From contig JBBAFS010000083.1 of the NCBI GenBank assembly GCA_041655255.1, positions 1 to 6,365 on the forward strand: a stretch of DNA of 6,365 nucleotides. The letters are read 5' to 3'. Within the stretch, counting starts at the first letter, position 1, and the number at the start of each line of letters is the position of its first letter. The position numbers were made by a program, and so were the translations under genes. This DNA comes from JBBAFS01 sp041655255 (GTDB lineage Bacteria > Spirochaetota > Spirochaetia > Sphaerochaetales > Sphaerochaetaceae). The notes under the pieces were generated by a model, which did not search any database, had not been told where the DNA came from, and saw only the letters and a list, made by a program, of their open reading frames with translations. Below, one piece after another: positions 1-5,579 of this stretch.

Positions 1-507
1 TTTAGCCGATACTCGTGCTGTGACATCGCTATCAAGACCAAGGTCGTGATCAATTTGCTGTAAGCACGATGGGATATCGGCACTGGGAAGATCTATTTTA
101 TTAATCACTGGGATAATCTCTAAGTTTAACTCCATTGCCATATACATATTGGCTAAGGTTTGGGCTTCAACACCTTGAGCTGCGTCAATGAGTAATAACG
201 CCCCTTCACATGAACCAATGGCACGAGAGACTTCATAAGAGAAATCGACGTGACCGGGAGTGTCGACTAAATTAAGAGTGTATGTATTTCCATCTTTACT
301 TTTGTAGGGGATACTAACAGCTTGGCTTTTAATAGTAATACCACGCTCTCGTTCAATATCCATATTGTCCAACAACTGGTTTTGTTGTGGACCACGACTT
401 TTCACTAACTCAGCCTTATCGATAAATCGATCAGCTAAGGTACTTTTGCCGTGGTCAATGTGGGCAATAATACAAAAGTTGCGAGTAAATTGAGCTTTGC
501 TTCCCAT
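1..507 (-). CDS. lepA: Elongation factor 4 (LepA), N-terminal GTPase part, cut by window edge
   Basis: LepA/EF4 is a ribosome-associated translational GTPase linked in the literature to back-translocation and to 30S assembly and initiation. Only the first 169 residues are in the window; the frame runs off the left edge, whereas the family is about 600 residues long. The visible part is a complete G domain: G1 AHIDHGKST at residues 15-23, the switch I region with ERERGITIK at 52-60, G3 DTPGH at 82-86, G4 NKID at 136-139 and G5 SAK at 167-169, exactly at the edge. LDNMDIERERGITIK, FSYEVSR and EGALLLIDAAQGVEAQT are typical of LepA rather than of EF-G or TypA. The ATG at 507 fits the usual LepA N-terminus just before RNFCIIAHIDHGKST. 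The gene begins 21 nt after the ftsH stop, and that leader is A-rich with only a weak AAAGAG-type ribosome site. Co-transcription with ftsH is inferred. Confidence 0.97.
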   Translation of the reverse strand, partial: MGSKAQFTRNFCIIAHIDHGKSTLADRFIDKAELVKSRGPQQNQLLDNMDIERERGITIKSQAVSIPYKSKDGNTYTLNLVDTPGHVDFSYEVSRAIGSCEGALLLIDAAQGVEAQTLANMYMAMELNLEIIPVINKIDLPSADIPSCLQQIDHDLGLDSDVTARVSAK

Positions 508-528
508 AAAATTCTTTTTTATTCTCTT

Positions 529-2517
529 TTATACAAATTTCGTTGTACTTTCAATTGGGTCAAAACCTAAGAGCACTCTAATTTCAGCATCATCGAGTGT
601 CTCTTTTTCAACGAGTTCTTTCGTGAGGAGCTCTAATTGATCTCGGTTCTCACTTAAGATCTTTCGAGTATCACTCATCGCCTCATCTAAGATTTTGGTC
701 ATCTCAGCATCAATTTTCTTGGCCGTATCATCTGAGTAGTCTCGGTGCTGGGTAATTTCACGTCCTAAAAATAGAGGTTCATCCTCTTTGCCTAGTGCGA
801 TAAACCCTAAAGCACTCATTCCCCACTCAGTGACCATTCTTCGAGCTAAGTCGGTAGCTTGTTTAATATCATTTGAAGTACCAGTTGTGGTTTCACCATA
901 GATTAACTCTTCAGCTACATACCCACCCATCGTTACTTTAATCCAATCCATGAGTGAACTCTTATTTTTCGTATAGGCATCTTTCTCTGGAAGAGAGATT
1001 GTTAAACCCAAAGCTCGTCCATGAGGAATAATAGTCACTTTATGAAGTGGATCTAAATGTTGTAAATGGTAATGCAACAGTGCATGACCCGCTTCGTGGT
1101 ACGCTGTAGCAGTTTTTTCTTCTAAAGTGAGTACTTTAGAGTGCTTAGCAACTCCTAAGAGGATTTTATCACGCCCTTTTTCAAAGTCATCCATGACCAC
1201 CATATCTCGTTTACTACGAGCAGCAAACAGTGCCGCCTCATTAACGAGGTTTGCTAAGTCGGCCCCACTGGTTCCTGGGGTTGCTCGAGCAATACGATTT
1301 AAATCGACTTGGTCATCCATCTTAATTTTCTTACAGTGGATCTTTAAGATTGCTTCACGCTCTGCGACATCGGGCATATCGACCACAACTTGACGGTCGA
1401 ATCGACCAGGACGTAAAAGAGCTGGGTCTAACACATCGGGTCGGTTTGTTGCTGCAATGACAATGACACCGGTAGTGGTATCAAAACCATCCATCTCAAC
1501 GAGCATCTGATTCAGTGTTTGTTCACGCTCATCGTGTCCGCCACCTAAGCCACTACCACGAGTTCTACCCACGGCATCTAGCTCATCGATGAATAAAATA
1601 CAAGGGGCATTTTTTCGCCCTTGTTCAAAGAGGTCTCGAACTCGACTAGCCCCCACTCCAACGAACATCTCAACAAAGTCGGATCCCGACATATGGAAGA
1701 ACGCTACTTTTGCCTCTCCGGCAACAGCTTTAGCTAATAAGGTTTTTCCAGTTCCAGGAGGTCCTACTAATAAGACTCCTTTAGGAATCTTAGCACCAAT
1801 TTGTTGGAACTTCTTTGGATGTTGTAAAAAGTCGACCACTTCTTCTAATTCGTATTTCGCCTCTTTTTGTCCAGCAACATCATCGAACGTGATTTTCACT
1901 TCACTATCCATGTATTGACGAGCTTTACTTTTACTAAAGGCCATCACGTTACTATTAGCTCCACGAGTTTGTCGCCAGAGCATGGCAGTAAAGCCGATGA
2001 ATATAATCCAAGGAAGAAGTTGCAAGACTACTTGCAACATCGAAACCCCTTTCTCAGTTCCTGTTACTTGTACGTTGTTCTCTTTAAGAGTGTGCATCAG
2101 TGCATCATCAGCATACGGGATGCGAGTGACACCACTTTGGTTGGTACTTCGAATTGAGAAGGTAATGAGGTTCTTATCTTGAATTTCAACAGCACCCACT
2201 TGGTTTGTCTCAACAAGATTAATAAACGTACTATATGGGACTTGTTGCATACCACCAGTACGCCCTTCACCTAAGAACATAAAAGCAAAGGTGACAATCA
2301 AAAAGGCGAAAAAACCTAAGGCAAATCGGTTCTTTCGACTAAAGTCGAATTTCGGTCCTTGCCCTTGAGGGGGAGTCTGTTTGGGTTGCTGACGCTCTCC
2401 CCAATACTGTTTGTTGTCCCCTTGGCCCTCTTTTTTAGGTCTCTCTTGCTCGTTATTATCGACTTCGGGTGTTTTATCTTGATCTTTGTAATTATCCACT
2501 TCTTTATCCTTTGACAT
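529..2517 (-). CDS. ftsH: ATP-dependent zinc metalloprotease FtsH
   Basis: FtsH is a membrane-anchored hexameric AAA+ protease that extracts and degrades membrane proteins and some regulators. From the ATG at 2517 it has 662 residues: a hydrophilic cytoplasmic N-terminus (1-64), TM1 (about 65-82), a periplasmic domain (about 83-161), TM2 (about 162-181), then the AAA module and the peptidase. Walker A GPPGTGKT is at 252-259, the pore motif MFVG at 284-287, Walker B ILFIDELDA at 307-315, and the second region of homology ends in LRPGRFDR with the arginine fingers near 369 and 372. The zinc site HEAGH is at 474-478, with a likely third ligand, Asp550, in TSNDIKQAT. All catalytic residues are present. 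A GTG at 2526 would add three residues. Neither start has a clear ribosome site, and the ATG lies inside the tilS 3' end (14 nt overlap), which suggests translational coupling. The 64-residue tail before TM1 is longer than in E. coli, where TM1 is almost at the N-terminus. Confidence 0.97.
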   Translation of the reverse strand: MSKDKEVDNYKDQDKTPEVDNNEQERPKKEGQGDNKQYWGERQQPKQTPPQGQGPKFDFSRKNRFALGFFAFLIVTFAFMFLGEGRTGGMQQVPYSTFINLVETNQVGAVEIQDKNLITFSIRSTNQSGVTRIPYADDALMHTLKENNVQVTGTEKGVSMLQVVLQLLPWIIFIGFTAMLWRQTRGANSNVMAFSKSKARQYMDSEVKITFDDVAGQKEAKYELEEVVDFLQHPKKFQQIGAKIPKGVLLVGPPGTGKTLLAKAVAGEAKVAFFHMSGSDFVEMFVGVGASRVRDLFEQGRKNAPCILFIDELDAVGRTRGSGLGGGHDEREQTLNQMLVEMDGFDTTTGVIVIAATNRPDVLDPALLRPGRFDRQVVVDMPDVAEREAILKIHCKKIKMDDQVDLNRIARATPGTSGADLANLVNEAALFAARSKRDMVVMDDFEKGRDKILLGVAKHSKVLTLEEKTATAYHEAGHALLHYHLQHLDPLHKVTIIPHGRALGLTISLPEKDAYTKNKSSLMDWIKVTMGGYVAEELIYGETTTGTSNDIKQATDLARRMVTEWGMSALGFIALGKEDEPLFLGREITQHRDYSDDTAKKIDAEMTKILDEAMSDTRKILSENRDQLELLTKELVEKETLDDAEIRVLLGFDPIESTTKFV

Positions 2518-3865
2518 CCGTAACACTATATATTGTCATGCCACTATGGGCAAGAGTACTACGTAATAACCGCTTTGCTAAGCGGTCTCGTCCTCCGTAC
2601 TCGGCACCTAAGACGGCATAGATCCCTTTTTGGTCTTCCAACACAGGAATCTCACTGATACGATCTTTATCCACGTTCCAAGAACTGATTAATTCACGTA
2701 CCTTCTTTGTCCCCTCTTTAAGGGTGATTTGATCACCTGATTCTACACTACGAACAATGATTGGAGGAACTAAAACTCGTTCATCAATTTGTAGTGCAAA
2801 AGGGGATACACTTTCAGCCTCCTTGGCAAGACGACGAATTAACTGTTTGCCTCCCACCAAAGGTGTCCGTTCAGAATATACGTATGAAAGATAGCTTTCG
2901 GCTACCTGTTTTTGTTCTATTTTCCACGTTAACGTCATATTGTCACACTCAAAGAGGGTATTTCCAATCTCTAGTAACACTTCTTTCTCCTCTTTGATCG
3001 CCTCTATGCATCTTTGTACACTCTCATAAGAGAGGCGATGAAAATGGGGCAAGTGAATTGTATTCCACATTTTATAGATGAGAGACTCCAATAATATTGG
3101 ATGTGCTTGCTTCAGGGGTGCTAATGGTGCTCTCACTATACTCTTATCGTAAGTGACCTCTTTTTCTAACTCATTGAGTTTTTCAGTAACAAAGCTTTTT
3201 AGTAGTGAAGCTCGTGTACTAAAGCGGTTAATCGTGGTTGCATAAGAGGGAAATACTTTATAAAGGTTCTTTGTTATATTCGCTCTGATGTTATTACGTA
3301 AAAAGAGATCTTCACTGTTAGTCGAATCTTCACTCCAAGTGAGTCCTTTCTCTTTTACCATGTCGATTAACTCTTTTTTAGTGTATGAAAGTAGAGGGCG
3401 AATAATACTCTCACGCTGAGAAAAGATTCCTTCCATCGATAAGAGAGAAGAGCCCATAAACATTCTCATAAGGAGAGTCTCTACTTGATCGTCGGCAGTA
3501 TGAGCTGTAGCGATATAATCAAAGCCGAGTTCTCTTCGTTTCTCTTCTAAGGCGGTGTAACGTAACTGTCTCGCTGCTGCCTCTATACCTCCACTTGTTT
3601 TAGCAAGAGCGGCAACTTCCCCCTCTTCGAGGTGGATAATCTCAAAAGAGAGATCTAATGAATCTGCATTTTTTTTATTAAGCTCTTCTTCTTTGAGTAA
3701 CTCTTTTTCATCTCTGAGGCGGTGATTGACATATACGAGATGAAGATGCTCTTTAAGGTGAGTGTGAGATAAAAGCAGAGCTAAAGCAAGTGAGTCGACT
3801 CCACCACTAAAGGCGATGATAATCTTTTTATCTTTTTCAATGAGAGTGTTTTGAATGAAACTCAT
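2504..3865 (-). CDS. tilS: tRNA(Ile)-lysidine synthetase TilS
   Basis: TilS attaches lysine to C34 of the CAU-anticodon tRNA-Ile, using ATP, so that it reads AUA and is charged with isoleucine; the enzyme is cytoplasmic and normally essential. The 453-residue product has the N-type ATP-pyrophosphatase P-loop SGGVDS at 20-25, VNHRLR at 46-51, AHTADDQVET at 121-130 and SEDSTN at 178-183 followed by LRNNIR at 189-194, all TilS hallmarks of the catalytic domain. The middle (about 215-350) is a weakly conserved helical region, and the end (about 355-435, with LKEGTKKVRELI and ending AVLGAEYGGRDRLAKR) looks like the TilS C-terminal tRNA-binding domain. The length is close to the 432 residues of E. 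coli TilS. The ATG at 3865 is supported by an AGGAG site 7 nt upstream. The gene overlaps the pth end by 29 nt and its own end overlaps the ftsH start by 14 nt, so it is coupled on both sides. Confidence 0.96.
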   Translation of the reverse strand: MSFIQNTLIEKDKKIIIAFSGGVDSLALALLLSHTHLKEHLHLVYVNHRLRDEKELLKEEELNKKNADSLDLSFEIIHLEEGEVAALAKTSGGIEAAARQLRYTALEEKRRELGFDYIATAHTADDQVETLLMRMFMGSSLLSMEGIFSQRESIIRPLLSYTKKELIDMVKEKGLTWSEDSTNSEDLFLRNNIRANITKNLYKVFPSYATTINRFSTRASLLKSFVTEKLNELEKEVTYDKSIVRAPLAPLKQAHPILLESLIYKMWNTIHLPHFHRLSYESVQRCIEAIKEEKEVLLEIGNTLFECDNMTLTWKIEQKQVAESYLSYVYSERTPLVGGKQLIRRLAKEAESVSPFALQIDERVLVPPIIVRSVESGDQITLKEGTKKVRELISSWNVDKDRISEIPVLEDQKGIYAVLGAEYGGRDRLAKRLLRSTLAHSGMTIYSVTDVKG

Positions 3866-4412
3866 TGGCTAACTCCTGTATTGAAGAGCCGTGAATATAA
3901 CGGATGATCATCTGTTGTGCACGTGCGATGCTCTTTTGTAGTGCTTCTTTTTCATCACCCTCGGCACGGCCCAAAACATGGTCAATGACACTTAATCCTT
4001 TAGAAGGTCTTCCGATTCCGATGTAGATACGGATAAAATCACCACTAGAGAGTTCGTTCATGAAAGAGGCAAGACCTCTATGACCAGCACTCCCTCCTCC
4101 TTGACGGATACGGATCTCTCCAACTGGGAGATCGAGATTGTCACATACGACAATGGTATTATCTACCGAAAAAGGCTTTGGGATAAAGTACTTAGCTACC
4201 TTTCCTGAGTTATTCATATAGGTAAGAGGTTGTACAAAGGTGACTTGTTCTTTGCTGAGGGTAAAAGAAACCTGGTTATAAAGACGAAAACAGCGTTTTC
4301 TCAACTTCTTGTGAAAAAACGCTGCACTCAAATCGATAGTATCAAAACCAACATTATGACGCGTATGAGCGTAATTGGAACCAGGATTCCCTAAGCCAAT
4401 AATAAGTGGCAG
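3837..4412 (-). CDS. pth: Peptidyl-tRNA hydrolase, apparent CTG start
   Basis: Pth cleaves the ester bond of peptidyl-tRNAs that drop off stalled ribosomes and so recycles tRNA; it is a cytoplasmic enzyme. The frame encodes IIGLGNPGSNYAHTRHNVGF at residues 4-23, the family signature, with Asn9 and catalytic His19 matching E. coli N10 and H20. TYMNNSGK (from residue 64), CDNLDLPVGEIRIRQGGG (Asp91 matching D93) and GHRGLASF (110-117) follow. Upstream of the signature the frame reads stop-ATA-AGG-AGG-CTA-TCT-CTG-CCA, with no ATG, GTG or TTG. CTG at 4412 lies 6 nt after a perfect AGGAGG and gives 191 residues, the normal family length. The first conventional alternative, TTG at 4331, would remove the first 27 residues including Asn9 and His19. 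Arg112 stands where E. coli has Asn114. The start lies 11 nt after the rplY stop, and the 3' end overlaps tilS by 29 nt. Identity is certain; the start codon is inferred. Confidence 0.93.
   Translation of the reverse strand: MPLIIGLGNPGSNYAHTRHNVGFDTIDLSAAFFHKKLRKRCFRLYNQVSFTLSKEQVTFVQPLTYMNNSGKVAKYFIPKPFSVDNTIVVCDNLDLPVGEIRIRQGGGSAGHRGLASFMNELSSGDFIRIYIGIGRPSKGLSVIDHVLGRAEGDEKEALQKSIARAQQMIIRYIHGSSIQELANEFHSKHSH
3873..3877 (-). promoter_or_regulatory. Ribosome binding site of tilS inside pth
   Basis: AGGAG on the minus strand lies 7 nt before the tilS ATG at 3865 and inside the last codons of pth. It fixes the tilS start and shows that tilS can load ribosomes itself although it overlaps pth by 29 nt. 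Confidence 0.7.
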
Positions 4413-4418
4413 AGATAG

Positions 4419-4424
4419 CCTCCT
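4419..4424 (-). promoter_or_regulatory. Consensus ribosome binding site for the CTG start of pth
   Basis: AGGAGG on the minus strand begins at the last base of the rplY TAA stop and ends 6 nt before the CTG at 4412. The spacing is optimal for that CTG and too long (15 nt) for the next near-cognate codon, an ATT at 4403. It is the main evidence for the non-canonical start and also suggests reinitiation by ribosomes finishing rplY. Confidence 0.8.
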
Positions 4425-5065
4425 TATTCACTCTTGTCAGTTGCTTCGTCTGAATCGTCGTCATCAGACACTGCTTCGAGGATATCTTCATCTTCAGCAG
4501 GTTCTTCGACTTCTTCACGAACACTTCTCACACTTGCAACAGTGTAATCACCAGGGGTCAAAATGGTCACTCCAGCAATTGAAGGAATCTCTTCAACACT
4601 AATAGACTCATTTAATCCTAAAGCAGATACATCGACCACGATATGTCGTGGGAGATCTTTTGGAAGTGATTCTACTTCGACTTCAAAAGCAACTTGCTCT
4701 AAGACACCACCAAAACGAGCACCTTCGGGGTTCCCCTCTAAGATAAGAGGAACGTTTGTTCGTAGTGCTGTCCCTTTGGTTACTTCAAAGAAATCGACGT
4801 GGTAGATTTCACCTCTAAGAACATTCTCTTGGTAGGCTTTCATAAGCACTGAGTGCTTTTTGGTGCCGACTTTCATCTCGAGCAGAGTCGATTCAGAAAA
4901 GTGTCTTATCTTGTTGTGAAACTCGATTGAATCAAGTGTAATATGTACTGGTTCTTTCTTCCCGTAAATAACAGCTGGGATCCGACCAGAAGCTAGAACC
5001 CTTCTTGAACCTGCAGAACCGAAGTCTTCAGTTCTAAGGATTCCGGTCAATTCTGTCTCTTTCAT
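4424..5065 (-). CDS. rplY: 50S ribosomal protein L25, CTC/TL5 two-domain form
   Basis: L25 binds 5S rRNA in the large subunit; the longer form seen here is also called CTC (general stress protein in Bacillus) or TL5 (Thermus). The 213-residue product has the 5S-binding beta-barrel domain at about 1-95, with RRVLASGRIPAVIYG at 21-35 and YHVDFFEV at 88-95, then the CTC-type second domain at about 100-180, with NVPLILEGNPEGARFGG at 104-120 and LPKDLPRHIVVDVSALGL at 134-151. The last 30 residues form a highly acidic tail (17 Asp or Glu), common in this family and probably disordered. The ATG at 5065 follows AGGAGGAG (5068-5075) by 2-4 nt. The gene begins 21 nt after the mature 3' end of tRNA-Gln and stops 11 nt before the pth start; rplY-pth is a widely conserved pair. 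Confidence 0.96.
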   Translation of the reverse strand: MKETELTGILRTEDFGSAGSRRVLASGRIPAVIYGKKEPVHITLDSIEFHNKIRHFSESTLLEMKVGTKKHSVLMKAYQENVLRGEIYHVDFFEVTKGTALRTNVPLILEGNPEGARFGGVLEQVAFEVEVESLPKDLPRHIVVDVSALGLNESISVEEIPSIAGVTILTPGDYTVASVRSVREEVEEPAEDEDILEAVSDDDDSDEATDKSE

Positions 5066-5086
5066 GACTCCTCCTACATTCCGCTA

Positions 5087-5158
5087 CAGGGGCGGCAGGA
5101 TTCGAACCTACGCATGCCGGTACCAAAAACCGGAGCCTTACCGCTTGGCTACACCCCT
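5087..5158 (-). tRNA. tRNA-Gln, anticodon UUG
   Basis: A full cloverleaf of 72 nt can be folded by eye. The acceptor stem is AGGGGUG with CGCCCCU (seven pairs including one U-G), the D arm is GCC-AAGCGGUAA-GGC, the anticodon stem is CCGGU with ACCGG around the loop UUUUGGU, the variable loop is CAUGC, and the T arm is GUAGG-UUCGAAU-CCUGC. The anticodon UUG (5124-5126) reads CAA and, by wobble, CAG. The discriminator is G73, as expected for bacterial tRNA-Gln. CCA is not encoded: the gene continues with TAG, so a CCA-adding enzyme is needed after 3' processing. The first pair is A1-U72. The gene is co-oriented with spoVG and rplY and sits between them, so it is probably cut out of a longer transcript by RNase P and a 3' endonuclease. 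Confidence 0.96.
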
Positions 5159-5178
5159 AAACCTACACATAACAATAG

Positions 5179-5207
5179 GCAGTGTCGCCACGAAAGTGGG
5201 ACACCGC
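5179..5207 (-). other. Strong hairpin in the spoVG to tRNA-Gln spacer
   Basis: Read on the minus strand, the arms GCGGUGUCCCAC and GUGGCGACACUGC pair over 12 positions around a UUUC loop, with one bulged C and one G-U wobble. On the plus strand the wobble becomes an A-C mismatch, so the fold fits minus-strand RNA better, in line with transcription here. No U tract follows, so it does not look like an intrinsic terminator. It may protect the spoVG mRNA 3' end after tRNA excision, or be a regulatory structure; the role is inferred. Confidence 0.6.
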
Positions 5208-5212
5208 TCGTA

Positions 5213-5241
5213 AAAATACAAGTTTTCACGTACTTTGTCCA
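5213..5241 (-). promoter_or_regulatory. Possible sigma-70-type promoter for tRNA-Gln and rplY
   Basis: On the minus strand TGGACA (5236-5241, five of six matches to TTGACA) is followed after exactly 17 nt by TATTTT (5213-5218, four of six matches to TATAAT). A start about 7 nt downstream would put the hairpin at 5179-5207 at the very 5' end of the transcript, ahead of the tRNA. The -10 match is weak and such pairs occur by chance in AT-rich spacers, so this is only a candidate. Confidence 0.3.
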
Positions 5242-5270
5242 GTAGGTAACTCTACTTGTCGACGAAATTG

Positions 5271-5558
5271 CTATTCGTCGTCTTCCAACTCCTCGGAACC
5301 GGGAGGTGGGGCTTGTTCATACGCTTCTAAAATAGCTTGTTGCATGATTGCTCTGAACTCGCTGCTAATTGGGTGAGCAACGTCTTTAAACTCCCCACTT
5401 TTGGTTTTGCGACTTGGCATCGCTACAAAGAGGCCCGATTTACCATCGATTACTTTTAAGTTGTGGATAACGAACTGGTTGTCGAAAGTAATGGTAGCAT
5501 ACGCTCTCAATTTACCTTCAGATGCAATTTTGCGAACTCTCACATCGGTAATTTCCAT
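5271..5558 (-). CDS. spoVG: SpoVG family nucleic-acid-binding regulator
   Basis: SpoVG is a small conserved protein first named for a Bacillus sporulation phenotype. In Staphylococcus, Listeria and Borrelia it is a site-specific DNA- and/or RNA-binding regulator, so its presence here does not imply sporulation. The 95-residue product matches the whole family fold: MEITDVRVRKI at 1-11, LRAYATITFDNQFVIHNLKVI at about 17-37, and GLFVAMPSRKTKSGEFKDVAHPI at about 42-64, whose basic loop around Arg50 and Lys51 is the region linked to nucleic-acid binding. A helix (about 65-80) and an acidic tail ending EELEDDE follow. The ATG at 5558 has an AGGGG site 7 nt upstream and starts 21 nt after the ispE stop, so the two are probably co-transcribed, as in the Bacillus ispE-spoVG neighbourhood. 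The 112-nt spacer after it holds a hairpin and possible promoter boxes. Confidence 0.96.
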   Translation of the reverse strand: MEITDVRVRKIASEGKLRAYATITFDNQFVIHNLKVIDGKSGLFVAMPSRKTKSGEFKDVAHPISSEFRAIMQQAILEAYEQAPPPGSEELEDDE

Positions 5559-5579
5559 CCAAACACCCCTTTTGATGTA

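Noticed and set aside
1127..1393. Open plus-strand frame opposite ftsH
   Set aside because: Lies entirely antisense to the conserved AAA module, has no recognisable domain and has low-complexity composition; a shadow of ftsH. The same holds for the plus-strand frames at 1589-1918, 1867-2157 and 1982-2182.
2761..2997. Open plus-strand frame opposite tilS
   Set aside because: Antisense to the TilS C-terminal region, with no recognised domain.
3475..3505. TilS AHTADDQVET, with Thr where E. coli-type enzymes often have a second His
   Set aside because: AHTADDQ is common in TilS of many bacteria, so it is not unusual.
4329..4331. TTG as the start of pth
   Set aside because: It would cut off the GLGNPG and TRHN motifs including catalytic His19, and has no ribosome site at the right distance.
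4375..4805. Plus-strand frames opposite rplY
   Set aside because: Mirror images of the L25 coding sequence and its Asp/Glu-rich tail; the Ser/Thr/His/Gln/Leu bias is what the opposite strand of such codons produces.
5179..5207. Intrinsic terminator after spoVG
   Set aside because: The stem is strong, but what follows on the minus strand (CTATTGTTATG) is not a U tract, and on the plus strand there is no T run after it either.
5217..5238. Small A/U-rich stem followed by AUUUUU, possible terminator
   Set aside because: Only six mostly A-U pairs with a bulge; too weak, and it coincides with the candidate promoter boxes.
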